From Euleptes europaea (lineage: Eukaryota > Chordata > Lepidosauria > Squamata > Sphaerodactylidae), in assembly GCF_029931775.1 (NCBI RefSeq), contig NC_079322.1, positions 79,979,326-80,043,325 on the forward strand: a DNA stretch of 64,000 nt, given 5' to 3'. Positions 43,166-55,640 of this stretch are shown one piece after another; position 1 is the stretch's first letter, and each line of letters starts with the position of its first letter. The translations under genes and the position numbers were made by a program. The notes beneath the pieces are model-generated. The model ran no database searches. It saw nothing but the letters and a program-made list of their open reading frames with translations, and was not told the origin of the DNA.

Positions 43166-46100
43166 AGGGAGGGGTAGATCCCCCCCCATGGAGGCAGCCA
43201 TGCCTGACCCAAATGGCTCAGGCTAGCTTATGGTATGGAGGGCAGCAGGGGGGGAGGGGCTGCGGCCTCAGGAAGGCTGAGCTCAGCAGGGGCTTTTGGG
43301 AGTGTGTCGTGATTTGAGCAGAGAGATTTTGGCTTTCCTAAAAATAAAAGCATCTTTCTGGGCTCACAAGCTGGGGCAGATATTTCTGTGGGGCGGTCGA
43401 AAGAGCCCAAACAGGCTGTCTTCCTCAAGAGCACAAGGTGTGTTCAGGGCAAGGGAAGGATGCCCCCAAAGGGGAGGGGCCGAAGCTTGGCCGAGCACTT
43501 CCTCCATGCTCACAGGTATGTGTGGCTGGGGGGGGGGGGCGTGTCTCTGTCTTGTGCTGCAGTCCAGATCCCCCTGGGTGGGGGAGCTTGTGTGTGCACG
43601 AACCCACCACGGGCCTCACTGGGGTGGCTCCTTTGTTGGTATGCATTTGGGGTGAGGGTCTCGCCCTGGCTGGACCATAGTTGAACATCATTGCTCCTTG
43701 TCCCACCGTGGCCTGCGCGTTCCTTCTCCTCCTTTTGAGCACGGGGCCTTTCCGCGTGGGCCCCACCCCTGTGTCTGTGCTGGAGCCATGTGCAGGTAAG
43801 GGGGGGGGCATCAGCTCCTTCGTGAGAAACCCTTCGTGGACTCTTGTGGAAGCCCCTGAGCCTGGCGAGGTTCTTGGCAGGCTTTACAAGGTTGCTCCGT
43901 CTCCATCTCCCCAGCAACGGGAAAGGCATTATACTGTTCCCATGGAAACTGGGGGAGAAGCATTTGGGAAGGGAGGAAGGAAGGGAGGAAGGAAGGAAGC
44001 CCGCTTGCTTCTTGGTGGCTGGCGCTTGGCAGCCCTGGCGCTGCTGCTGCTGCAGAGCTCTTTGTTTGCAGGCCCAGAGGCTGGGCAGGGAGGCGGGCAG
44101 GCACAGCTCCGGCTTCAGGATCCGACCAGCCCCGGTGCGTGCGCCCTCCCTCCTTCCTTCCCCTGAGGCGCTCCTGCGTCCCTGGCACCAGGGGAGGGTC
44201 CCGGCAAGCAGGCACTACCCTGGCTGGCCTGAGAGGCAGGGAGGCACCCAAGAGCCGGAGAGCACATCTGAGGACGGGGCAGCCAGGTAAGCACAGGGGA
44301 GGGGACTTCCCTCCCTTCCCCTGGGACATCTTCGAGGTGGGTGGAAGGGAGGAGCTGGAGCCTGTGGGAGATGCGGCCTCACCCGTTTACCTGTGTGTCT
44401 GATTGCGGGGGGTCGTGGGGGGGCTGGAGCACAGAAGGGTGGGCGTGGGGCTCCTTGGAGGCCCCGAGGAGGCTGCACAGGGGTTTGGTGAGTGATGTTT
44501 CGGTGGGGTTTCCACCTTTCCCTGAGGGCAGAAGTCCTGGCCACGGCTCCCTGGAGGGTTGGGGGTTGGGGTGCTCCCCTCCTAGCGGCTCCTGCTGCTT
44601 TGCTGCCACTGTTCTCATTGGTGTGGGGAGGGCTCTGTGTGTGTCTCTCTCCCCCCCCCCCTCACTTGTGAGTGAGTTCAGGAGACCAGAGGGCAGGACG
44701 GAGCAGCTGGCCTCCTCCTTCTGGGCTCTTCCAGCGGCTCCCTTGTGCTGCTGGCTGGGAAGCCTCAAGGCCAGCCTGCCGGAATGGGCCATGTCGTGCT
44801 TGAAAGTTTCCGCTTGTGCCACCCGTCTTGAGGTGGGCCTTGGCTGAGGAGTCCTCTATGGCCCCTTCCGCGACCCTCTTCCGCCAGCGGCTTGGTTCTT
44901 GATGGCCATTAACCGGGCAAGGCCTGCATTTCTGGGGGCAGAGGTGGGTGGGGCCAGGCGTTGCATTTTGCTGGTGGTTCTGGAGATCTGGAACGGCCGT
45001 CCCGGGGCTGCAGAGGAGCCTCAGCAGAAGGGGGTGGGGGAAGGAGCCCGTGCCTACCCCGGCCATGGTCCATGGTGCCCCCCGGGCCCTTCTCTCAGCC
45101 CTGCCTCCAGGTTCTGGCTCGGAGCTTTTAACGACAGAGCCACTTAGGTGCAAAGGTCTACAGCCAGCGAGTGCCGTCACTGACGGTCCCTTCTTAGGAG
45201 CTCGTCCAGGCCACCCCTTGTGTCACACAACCAAGGGGGGGACACGGGTGGTCACTTGTCCCTTTCACCAGGACACGACAGCAAGGGCAGGGAAGGTGCT
45301 CTGGAATTGGAGCCCACCTGCCCCCCCCCTTGGTGCTCTGTATCGCAAGGCTCAGGAGCAGCTGGTGAGGTCTGCCCCTCTCTCCGGAGCCCCAGCCGCG
45401 ATGGAGCAGCAGAAAGCTGCCCGCAGGGCTCCTGGGAGTCAGGCTCACTTTTCCCTTTCCTGTCCTCCAGGGAGCTCAGAAAGATGGTTGTGGTGTTCTC
45501 CCCTCCTCAACGTTATGCTCACAACAACCCTCTGAGGAGGGCTCGGTTGAGAGACCATGATCAGCCCAGTAGGTTTGAAGGCAAGCAGGGATTCTAAACT
45601 CAGTCTCCTCAGTGGCATCCGCACGGGGAGGGGTCTCCATTTCCCTGTCGTTGCCGCTGCAGGCGTGGGAGGCCTTGGTGCTGGCAACAGACCCTCTGCC
45701 ACAAGGGCTGAAGGCCCTTCCCTCCACCGGCTGCCATTTTGTCAGTGTCCCCCCACCCCGCTGCGCAACCAGAGGGCCTTTTTCAAAAACGATCATTGGC
45801 ATTGAGCAACGATGCCCCGATGCCTGTCTGCGGCCGGCATCTCTCTGTGGGCTCCTCTGAACCTCCAGCTTTCCTTTTTGCTTGAAGCATCTGTCTAGTG
45901 CTTCTCTTTGCGCGGCCTTGTCAGGGAGAGCCAGGAGCTCAGGGGAGCCAGCAGACCGTGGCAGGGGATGGTCGCAGGGCCAGTGCCTCTGGGCAAAGCT
46001 CACCGGTGGTCTGGCTGGGGGGAGTGGGGACCATAGGGGCGGAGACGAGGAGAGCCGGGTCATTTGGCTGGTTGGAGCACCAGCGTTCTTTGGAACGCGT

Positions 46101-46799
46101 CGGAGTCTGGGCGCTGGGAGCTCCTCTGCTGCGGCTGTGTGAGTGACCGGTGGGAGGGAGGGGCTGGTGGCCCCCTCAGCTCTTCCCGCGGCCTGTTGGC
46201 TTGTCATTGTCCGGATGGCCAGCACGGTGAGCGGAGGACTCAGCCGGCTCGGGACGCGGAAGCCGCGCCACTGCAGCTGATTTAGTGCTTGGTGGTGGAG
46301 GTGAGGGACCAGAGGCAGGGGCCACAGGGTGGGTGGGCTTATGACAACTGTGCCCCCCACCCTTTCCCCTGTGAAGGGGCCTGTGGGGATTGGAGGGGAG
46401 GGGCCCTGCACCCACTCCCACCTGGAGCCATGTGTGGAGCTGGGGTGGTCTTGGGGAGCAGAGCAGCTGGGTGCGAGGAGGGTGTGCCGAGACCCCAGGG
46501 GAACCCCTTCCAACCTCCCCCATCATGAGTTGGTGCGGTGGCTGCCCAGCCTGCCAGGAAGACAACTTGGCAGGACAGGCCGTGTGTGGGCCTCTGTGGC
46601 CAGGCAGGCAGCAAGGAAGCTGGCTGAGCAGCGCTCCCCCCCCCCCCCGTCGGTCACTCCTCCAAGACCCTCAAGCCGTTGGAAAGAATCTGATGATCCC
46701 CCCCTCTTCCTCTTGAGTCCAAGGCCCAAGGCGGAGCCCTGCAGCGCCCCTCTGTAGAGCTCCCTCTAGGTAGGCTACGTGTCCTTGGTGAAGACAGTC
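43166..46799. other. Intergenic DNA, mostly single copy
   Basis: No gene recognised. Holds a GGAA run (about 43970-44000), a MIR-like scrap near 45500-45600 and a MEF2-type site at 43338. Open frames on both strands do not resemble known proteins. Confidence 0.4.
43338..43347 (+). promoter_or_regulatory. MEF2-type site
   Basis: ctaaaaataa is a canonical MEF2 sequence in otherwise unannotated single-copy DNA 17 kb upstream of the muscle-related SMARCD3. Confidence 0.25.
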
Positions 46800-46872
46800 C
46801 ATTTGGAACAGGCGGGGGTTGGACTGGATGACCTCCAAAGGACCTGGCAACTCTAGGACTCTCTGACTCGTT
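46800..46872 (+). repeat. CR1 LINE 3' end fragment
   Basis: ggttggactggatgacctcc followed by a diverged CR1 terminus. Confidence 0.6.
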
Positions 46873-46925
46873 GAGCATCCCCGGAGACAGTGCTCCAACT
46901 GGCTGTGAACCCCCACTGGCTGAGG

Positions 46926-47347
46926 GGGTGGGCTTCTGCCACCTGGCCTGCCTTTTAACCAGTTTGGGAACCAACATTGTCTGTGGAGCTTTGCCAGGTG
47001 CTGAATTCAAGGTTCATCACATCCACAGCAGTTCACACAATCCACTGACCCAGTAAACTGTTCAAAACCCATGAGAAGTTCAGGCGGGCAGAATTTATTC
47101 TTGACCAATGTGTAGTGGCGCCCTGACCTGGATGGCCCAGGCTAGCCTGATCTCGTCAGATCTCAGAAGCTAAGCAGGGTCAGCCCTAGTTAGTATTTGG
47201 ATGGAAGACCACCAAGGAAGTCCAGGGTTGCTGTGCAGAGGAAGACACTGGCAAAAACCACCTCTGCTAGTCTCTTGCCATGAAAACCCCCCCAAAAGGG
47301 GTCACCATAAGTCGGCTGTGACTTGATGGCACTTTACACACACACAC
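46926..47347 (+). mobile_element. Composite 5S-SINE, second copy
   Basis: The same body (46926-47110) joined at the same junction to a 5S head and tail (47111-47347) as in the copy at 33452, but on the other strand. The first partial 5S head is not seen here. Identity over the body is very high by eye. Confidence 0.75.
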
Positions 47348-47547
47348 AATGCGTAGTGGCAGCTCATGCTTACAGATGAACCATTTTATGGTCTGAACCA
47401 GTATCTTCCTTGGTATCCAAACCGTACTTGACCAGTCTGTTCTGTCCAACACCCCCTCTTTGGACAACGTTTGCCTGTCCCCAGTCCTGTGGCCCCTTGC
47501 CCCGTCTCCATGGTTGCTCACAGATGACAGGTAAAGGTGCTGAGGGG

Positions 47548-47865
47548 ACATAGAATCATAGATCACAGAGTTGGAAGAGGCCATAGAGGACATCTAGTCC
47601 AACCCCCTGCTCAATGCAGGATCAGCCTGGAGCGTCCCTGACAAGTGCTTGTCCAGCCTCTGCTTAAAGACTGCCAGTGAGGGGAGCTGATTCCACTGTC
47701 GAACAACTGTTACTGTAAAAAGCATTTTCCTGATATCCAGTGGGTACCTTTCCACCCACCATTTAAACCCATTATTGCAAGTCCTATCTGCTGCCAACAG
47801 GAACAGCTCCCTGCCCTCCTCTAAGTGACAGCCCTTCAAATACTTAAACATCAGCAAGTTCCTTT
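47548..47865 (-). mobile_element. CR1 LINE 3' part
   Basis: Minus strand encodes FKYLKGCHLEEGRELF, RYPLDIRKMLFTVTVVRQWN and KQRLDKHLSG, then the CR1 3' terminus. Confidence 0.85.
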
Positions 47866-48161
47866 AGTACCAGGGGAGGGCAACGTATGGGGGGGGGGGC
47901 AACGTTCACCTGCTTGTGAATGGTTGATCTTGAACTGCCATCCTGCCCCCCCTCCCCAGGCAGTTCCCCCCAATTTTGTTGTGACAGGTGAATGTGGGAG
48001 TGGGAGGATCTGCTTAATTTTGCCCTTAAATACTGTTCTGCTCAATATATTCCCCTGTAGTGCTTTTCTGAGAAACTGCAAATAGAGAAGCGACTGGCTG
48101 GTGGGGGGAAAGGGAGAGATCCTCCACTTCTCAGTCTCCTGGAGTTGCTTTGGTTTAACAC

Positions 48162-49017
48162 AGGGGTCGGCAAACTCATTAGTCAAAAGAGCCAAATATC
48201 AACAGTACAACTATTGAGATTTCTTTTGAGAGCCAAATTTCTTAAACTTAAACTATATAGGTAGGTACACTGTTTATTAACTTAATAAACTTTAATTAAA
48301 GTTTTAAGTCTTAATTAAACTATAGGTACACTGAATAAAACTAGATATCATACTTAATAGTGATCTTATTTATTGATAAAAATTAAATTGTAAGACCCTG
48401 CCATTTCCCCCTCCCTGTTCGGAGTCCTCGTCTGGAGGCCTGGTCTACCGCCATAAAAGCCTATTGGTAGACCTGGCCTCCGGCTGAGTCCCATTGGGAG
48501 GCCAGGTCTACCCATTGGCTTTCTTGGCAGTAGACCTGGCCTCCGGAGGCCCATAGAAGCCAACTGGTAGACCTGGCCTCTGAAGGGGGACATTTTCCCC
48601 TCCTCGGAGTCCAGGTCTACTGCCAAGAAAGCCAGTGGGTAGACATGGCCTCCCAATGGGACTCCGCCAGAGGCCAGGTCTACCAAAGGAAGCCCGCCCC
48701 GCCCAACAGCTGATAGGCGGGGGGGCAGGAACCAACGAGCTGCCTACCCAGCAATCGCGCGGCTAGAGGGGAGGGGAGGCTTTAGCCTCCCAACCATTGA
48801 GGGCAAGGGAAAGGGGGACCCGGCCATTCTCCACAGTGGGGGGGGGGAAGACAGCACACCCGCTCGCCCGCTCTCTCTCTCAGGCACGCTGGCTCCGCAG
48901 CCCGGCTGCCGGTGCGAGCGGGCGCAAGATCAGGGGCTCCGAACCAAGTTCGGAGAGCCACACTCAACGGGCCAAAGAGCCGCATACGGCTCTGGAGCCG
49001 CAGTTTTGAGACCCCTG
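48162..49017. mobile_element. Non-autonomous hAT transposon (856 bp)
   Basis: Termini CAGGGGTCGGCAAAC and GTTTTGAGACCCCTG with an 8-base target duplication GTTTAACA (48154-48161 and 49018-49025). No transposase. The interior holds a 50-base inverted repeat (48490-48539 and 48611-48660) built from alternating tagacctggcc units. Confidence 0.9.
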
Positions 49018-49204
49018 GTTTAACACAAGCCCAGAGAATGTTCCAGCTGTGTCGAATACCTCCCTTCAGTCTTTGAGGGCATGAGAAAGGGGATGAGATG
49101 TTGAGGATGGCTGTCAGAACAGGACCTCCGTGTTCTGGGAGAAGGCGGTTGCTACCATGACTCGTTTGTTGCCTCCTGGGATTATCTGGCTGGCCGCTGA
49201 TGGG

Positions 49205-50545
49205 AACAGGATGCGATTCTGAACATAAGAACTGCCCTGCTGGATCAGACCAAGGCCCATCAAGTCCAGCAGTCTGTTCACACAGTGGCCAACTAGGTGC
49301 CTCTAGGAAGCCACTAACAAGACGACTGCAGCAGCACCATCCTGCCTGTGTTCCACCACACCCGAAATAATAGGCATGCTCCTCTGATCCTAGAGAGAAT
49401 AGGTATGCAGCATGACTAGTATCCATTCTAACTAACAGCCATGGATACCCCTCTCCTCCATGAATATGTCCACTCCCCTCTTAAAGCCCTCCAAGCTGGC
49501 AGCCATCACTACATCCTGGGGCAGGGAGTTCCACAATTTAACTATGCGTTGTGTGAAAAAATACTTTATCTGTTTTGAATCTCTCACCCTCCAGCTTTAG
49601 CAGATGACCCCGTGTTCTAGTATTATGGGAGATGGAGAAAAACGTCTCCCTGTCCACTCTCTCCAAACCATGCATCATTTTATAGACCTCTATCATGTCT
49701 CCCCTCAGCCGCCTTCTTTCCAAGCTAAACAGCCCTAAGCGTCTTAACCGCTCGCCATAGGACAGTTGCTCTAGTCCCCCAATCATTTTGGTTGCTCTTT
49801 TCTGCACCTTCTCAAGCTCTGTAATATCCTTTTTTAGGTGGTGTGACCAGAACTGTACACAGTATTCCAAGTGTGGTCTTACCGTAGATTTGTACAAGGG
49901 CAGTATGATATCAGCAGTTTTATTCTCTATTCCTCGTCTAATTATGGCCAGCATGGAATTTGCCTTTTTTACAGCAGCCACACACTGGGTTGACATCTTC
50001 ATTGAGCTATCCACGACCACCCCAAGATCCCTTTCTTGGTCTGTCGCTGCCAGTGCAGATCCCATCAGTGTATATGTGAAGTTGGGATTTTTTGCCCCAA
50101 TATGCATCACTTTACACTTACTCACATTGAATCTCATTTGCCATTTTAATGCCCATTCTTCCAGTATGCAGAGATCCTTCTGGAGCTCTTCACAGTCCAG
50201 TTTTGTTTTAACCACCCTAAATAATTTGGTGTCATCTGCAAACTTGGCTACTTCACTGTTTAACCCCTGCTCCAGGTCACTGATGAACACGTTGAAAAGC
50301 ACTGGTCCCAACACAGATCCCTGAGGCACCCCACTCCTCACATCCCACCATTGGGAGAGCTGACCATTGGTACCTACTCTCTGCTTCCTATTTTTCAGCC
50401 AGCTCTCAATCCATAAGAGGACTTGTCCTCTTATCCTGTGACTATGAAGTTTGCTTAGCAGTCTTTGGTGGGGAACTTTGTCAAAAGCTTTTTGGAAATC
50501 CAAATACACAATATCCACAGGCTCATTCCTGTCCACATGTTTATT
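49205..50545 (-). mobile_element. CR1 LINE, 5'-truncated, with a long open RT frame
   Basis: The minus strand stays open for 332 codons (50536 to 49538): [47 protein letters not shown] and the conserved C-terminus to FFHTTHS. The RT finger part and upstream ORFs are missing. A 3' UTR runs to about 49205. One of the youngest-looking LINEs here. Confidence 0.93.
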
Positions 50546-51564
50546 GACACTTAAAAAAAATAATAAGTTATTGAGACAGGACCTACCAGCTCAGATCCAG
50601 CAGGGCTCCTCTGGTTCTAGTTACATTATGGGAAATTCAAAAGATCAATGGCTGAGCAGTGTTAACCCCCCCCCCCTTGGGCAGTCATTGCTCAGAATAG
50701 TATTGTTGGGAGGGGGAGAGACTTTGAGGACAAGGGTAGGGCCATATGAGGAGATCCCATAAGGGCTGAGGGGGACAGAGTGCCTGGGAGAGAGGTACGG
50801 GGGGGATTGGTGCTCTGACCCTCGGCAGGGGAGTGGAGAGGCTGGGGGCTTCATATCAATTTACCTAGAGTGGGGGTTTCCAAAGCGGGGTGGCATGGAG
50901 AAAACCAAAGGGACATTGTTCTTCCTGGCTATAAACTCTCTAGACTGGGCAGGGAAGGAAGTGTCTGAGGCACTGTTAGTTACTCTCTCTAGCAAAGGGG
51001 GCATCTAGTATGAGAGAGGCAGAAAAGCTTCTCCCTGTCCACTCTTAAAAGTGTCTTAAAAGGGGGCTGTACTAGCACTCACCTGGCCAAAACTGTGAGG
51101 GTCATCTCAAGATAGAGAAGGAAACAGGGGAGTTGAATAAAGCAGAGAACGTTACAATCTTGGGCGATCAACTACCCTCACAGCGGCCGAGCAAATGTGG
51201 GCTGGAGTCATGCCACTGAGATGAAGTTTGTGGGTATCATAAAGGACTGTGCATGATTACCGGTGGCCACGGGGCGCGATGGTTGCCCTGGGCCCAGTTC
51301 TTGGCAGGACTCCAGACCTGATGCAGGATGTAGCCCGCATGGTACCGAGTGGGAGCAGCGATCCCAACGGTGTTAAATTCAACATTCACGTCAGTGGGAA
51401 GGTTGCCCCCCCCCCCCAGTCCAACAACATCACATTGGATTTTAAAAGAGGGAAGTTTACAGAAATGAAGAGACAGAGGTCATATGTTAAAAAGAGAACT
51501 AAGGGTCAGACCTCACACATACAGAGCCTGAGAAATAAGGTAGTAAAAACAGAACATTTGCCGA
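50546..51564. other. Intergenic DNA with unclassified repeat scraps
   Basis: 50580-50625 resembles a LINE 3' end. 50880-51560 has the feel of an old repeat interior but I could not assign it. An open frame at 51249-51590 resembles no known protein. Confidence 0.35.
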
Positions 51565-51608
51565 TGGGGCCGGGTCCTGGTTCAGTGTAAGGCAGCTTCA
51601 TGTGTTAA
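51565..51608 (+). repeat. SINE 3' tail
   Basis: gttcagtgtaaggcagcttc and following bases match the tail of the tRNA-SINE at 19559. Confidence 0.55.
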
Positions 51609-51934
51609 CAATCATGCTGGTGAAGAGTTAGCCTGTCTTAATTGCCCCCCCTTCCCCACCCTCACAGCCGACCATCTAGGTCTTTGTCCACACCGGGAAC
51701 CACGAGGGGGTAATCTGATTAGCCTCCATCCCAGAAGGGTATATCTGGTAACACCAGGATACACTAGAGAGCTAACCCTATCCCTTCCATGCTTGCTGTT
51801 ACGCTGTTGGTAAGTCCTTGTCTTTTTGGCAGGGCTTTAGTAGGATATAAACAGCAGGCCTCTTTTGGAGAGGGGAGGATATCAGGGTGTTCAGTTTTGT
51901 TTAGTTTTAATTTGCAGTGTTTAAGTAGAATATA

Positions 51935-52309
51935 ATCAGAGTTGGAAGGGACCACTAGGGTCATCTAGTCCAACCCCCTGCACAATGCAGGAAATTCACA
52001 ACTACCTCCTCCCCCCTCACAGTGACCCCTACACCATGCCTAGAAAATGGCCAAGACGCCCTCCCTCTCAAGATCTGCCCCAGGTCATGGAATCAGCATT
52101 GCTGACAGATGGCCATCTAGCCTCTGCTTAAAAACCTCCAGGGAACGAGAGCCCACCACCTCCCGAGGAAGCCTGTTCCACTGAGGAACCGCTGTTAGAA
52201 AATTCTTCCAAATGTCTAGATATTAGGAAGAATTTTCTAACAGAGCGGTTCCTCAGTGGAAGAGGCTTCCTCGGGAGGTGGTGGGCTCTCCTTCCCTGGA
52301 GGTTTTTAA
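51935..52309. repeat. CR1 fold-back (near-palindrome)
   Basis: A CR1 3' end on the minus strand (51935-52209) is followed after a 16-base spacer by an inverted copy of its inner 80 bases (52226-52309). The arms are almost identical. Confidence 0.85.
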
Positions 52310-53925
52310 GTACCTATTTGTAAGCTGCCTTGAGCCAAAGGGAAAGTGTGTGTGGGGGGTATAAATATTTTCATAAATAAATGCAGGTCAATTAACTTGT
52401 GAAACACATTGCCCCAGAATGTACTGACCCTGACTTTAAAAGAGAATTAGCCAGCTTCATGGAGGTGATGTTATTGAGTATTTATTTACTTCCTTTGTAG
52501 GCCTGCCAGCGTCTCAGGAGTGGGGTTTTTGCCTAGGTTCCCCCCTCCAGTATTGCCAGCACCAGTTCACTGCACCAGAGGACCACCGTTTGAGGAGGAG
52601 GGGGCAGCATGAAAGGAAGCCCCGGGCATGCAGTGCCATGCCCCACTGCCCATGCCGCTTGTTTTCCTCCTAAGCCCCTTTCCAGAGTCCATGACCTGGC
52701 CCCATAGCAGGAGCGGAGGGGGAAGGGGGAGGCTGGCCCTGATGCCCTGGGTAGTGGGGCATGACCTGTGGCCCTAGGCTTTCCCCATGTAGGCCCTGGG
52801 TTGCCTGGTCTAGGGAGGGAGGTGTCAGAGGGGGCCCCTGTCCACCCCCATCACCTCCCTGGGTGCAGGAGGGAGGGAAGGAGCTAGTTACCCAGCTCCA
52901 GAACCAGGAACCTGCTTGGTGGTATGGCAAGATATGGTGAGCCGTGGGCCTCCGTCAGCGGGACAGCTGGGTACCTGGTGCAGCTCCCTCCTCGAGCACC
53001 CCTTCCTCCTGGCTACAGCTGTCCACCTGCCATGCTCTTGTAAAAGGTTCAAAGGCCTGAGGAAGGAAAAGAGGGAAGCCCAGGTAGAAAGGATCCCCTT
53101 TCTGCTTCTTTCATCCACAGGGCCCTGTGCGGGGCTGCTGCCTGATTACCTGGTGGAGAGGCGAGAGGCAGGGCAGGTTCCTGTGAACGGCAGTTGCCCC
53201 AGCCGGTGCTAGTTGAAATGCACAAGGGTGTCCCTGCTTCATGTCTTTTCCCTTCTGCATGCCCCAGTCCAGTTCTCCGTTGAGCATATCCCCCCTCCCT
53301 GCCTTAGCAATCCCCCCACAATCTCCCTTTGGGAGGTGAGGCTCCCTTTCCAAGAGAGTCCCTCCAGTGCAGGGCCTGGCCTTGGAGCGCTGGCTGCCTG
53401 GGCTTTTCCATGTTGCTGTGCTTCATCAGTGAAGGGGCCTGGGAGTCCCATGGCCTTCCCTGCGTTGGCCCCCACACCCACTGTGTTGGAGATGTTTTGC
53501 AACCTGTTGGGGAAGGGTCAGTTGTTAGGCTGAGGACACAGCAAGAAGGGAGAGGGTTGGTGGCCACAGGTGATGTCTGGTGGGTGGAGGTGTTACTTGC
53601 CGGGGCATAGACGCCCCCACTCCCTTGCCCTGTAGGCTGCTGTAAGTTATTCCTTTAATTTAAAATGTCTGGGCCACTCTTCCAACATTCAAGGTAGTTC
53701 ACACTGAGAATCAGAAGATAGTCCCATACAATTAAAAATACAAAATCTACCCTAACCATCACAATAAATTGGTAACACCAACACCAGTGGAAAAACCAAC
53801 CAACCAGTCCCTGCCCACCTTCATGGCAATGAGCCAAAAGCTGATTTGAACAGAACAGTCCTGCCCCCCCCCCCCCCGGCACTGAGCTTCTTGACTCACC
53901 CTTCATGGGTGCCAGGACTCAAATG
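52310..53925. other. Intergenic DNA, little recognised
   Basis: A short LINE-tail-like stretch lies at 53650-53730. Otherwise no gene or repeat identified. Confidence 0.35.
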
Positions 53926-54640
53926 GGGACAGGCAGCCCTTTGGGTTTGTCGCTCAGAGAACACGAAGGGCTTTAAATCTTAGTACCAGCGCTGTGGACA
54001 GAACACCGAAGCAAACTGGCAGGTGGTGTAATGGACAAAGGATCAGCTGAATGGGTTCGAAGCGACCAATGACTGTAAGCAAGTGAGCGGGCACATTTTG
54101 GACCAGCTGCCGCTTCCTAGCTTTCCGAGGATGGCTCACGTAGACTGCAGCATGGCAGGCCGGCCCAGAAGGAACCGAAGCCTGGGCCAGTGTCGTGAGG
54201 CCAGACCTGGCCAGCAGGGAGAAGCATCTTTGTGCATCACGAGAGAAGAGTCCAACAATGCTGCAGCGTCTGCTCCCAATTCTCAGTTGTTTTCAGAAGG
54301 CAGAACTGGGTCCAGCGGGGTCCCTGACTGGTCAAGGCAACAGGTACCCCCTGCCTACCAGGATTAAATCCATCCGTTCCAGGAGAGCTGAACCCCCTCT
54401 TCCAACGTCACCTCAATCTGGTCTAGATTCAGCCTCAGCTTGTCCACCCTTGTCTCTCTGACCACGGCTTCAAGGTCATGCTTCACAATGGCGTCAGGGT
54501 GGCTCGCTAGCAACATGTAGAACTGAGTGTTGGTGGCCGACATGCGGTGTCCCCCAGCTCCAAAGTCAGAAAGGAACTCAATCCATGACTCCATAGAGGT
54601 GACAAATGGTACTGGGATACAGGTGATGCCTACATGTTAC
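53926..54640 (-). repeat. Probable old LINE-type repeat, unclassified
   Basis: The texture (aaggacaaaggatcagctga-like and tgaccacggcttcaaggtca stretches) suggests a decayed LINE tail on the minus strand. Not assigned to a family. Confidence 0.25.
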
Positions 54641-54928
54641 GACAATATTGGGACATGGTTCCACATCTCCAGAGGTCACTCTTTCAGGCCTGCCTAACAT
54701 GGAGGATCAGAACCATTGGAGAGCTACCATAGAGGCTTTGTTTACATGCTTCAGGCAGTCTAAAGGAATTGTGCAACTATTTCAAAAGTTGATGTGTGTC
54801 AAAAGATTTATCTGGAAATATTGTTCTTACTGAAAATTATCCACCAGGGCTATCAAAGCAACCCTCCCATCTCGTATCCAGCTCTGATGCCAGGTTGATA
54901 TGGGTCAAAGAAAAATGGTGGTTGCAAC

Positions 54929-55107
54929 TGACTTTTGTAGAGCCCGTAGGGTTTTCAAGGCAAGAGGTGGTTTGCCATTGCCTGCCTCTGTATAGCGACC
55001 CTGGACTGCCTTAGTGGTCTCCCATCCAAGTATTAACCAGGGCCAACCCTGCTTATCTTCCAAGATCTGACAAGGTCAGGCTAGCCTGGGCTATCCAGGT
55101 CAGGGCC
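54929..55107 (-). repeat. 5S-rRNA-derived SINE
   Basis: ttttcaaggcaagaggtggt, then ctcccatccaagtattaacc, then ctagcctgggctatccaggt: the standard minus-oriented copy, truncated in its tail. Confidence 0.85.
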
Positions 55108-55640
55108 AAGAGAGAAACACAGCATTGGTCAGGCCGCACCTGGAATAGTGTGTGTAGTTCTGGAGGCCTCACTTCCAAAAGGATGTGGACAGAATGGAGC
55201 AGGTGCAGAGGAGAGCGACGAGGATGATCAGGGGCCTGGAGACCAAGCCCTGCGAGGAAAGGCTGAGGGAGTTGGGAATGTTGAGTCTGGGGAAGAGGAG
55301 GTTTAGGGGGGGGCATGATTACTCTCTTTAAGTATTTGAAGGACTGTCACTTAGAGGAGGGCAGGGAGCTGTTCCTGTTGACAGCAGAGGATAGGACTCA
55401 TGATAATGGATTTAAATTGTGGGTGGAAAGGTACCCACTGGATATTAGGAACAATTTTTTTACAGTGAGAGTTGTTCGACAGTGGAATCAGCTACCTAGG
55501 GAGGCGGTGAGCACCCTTTCACTGGCAGTCTTTAAGCAGAGGCTGGACAAGCACTTGTCTGGGATGCTCTAGGCTGATCCTGCATTAAGCAGGGGGCTGG
55601 ACTAGATTGCTTGTATTGCCCCTCCCAACTCTGTGATTCT
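55108..55640 (+). mobile_element. CR1 LINE 3' part
   Basis: Plus strand encodes [40 protein letters not shown] and KQRLDKHLSGML, then the 3' terminus. It abuts the 5S-SINE. Confidence 0.88.

Noticed and set aside
43932-43945. RFX palindrome (gttcccatggaaac)
   Set aside because: Near-palindromic but mismatched at key positions, and no ciliary gene starts nearby.
47111-47260. A 5S rRNA gene
   Set aside because: Only the internal promoter part resembles 5S rRNA. The 3' part is a SINE tail, and several copies share this layout.
51249-51590. A 113-codon frame as a small gene
   Set aside because: No resemblance to known proteins, no splice or promoter context, and the surroundings look repetitive.
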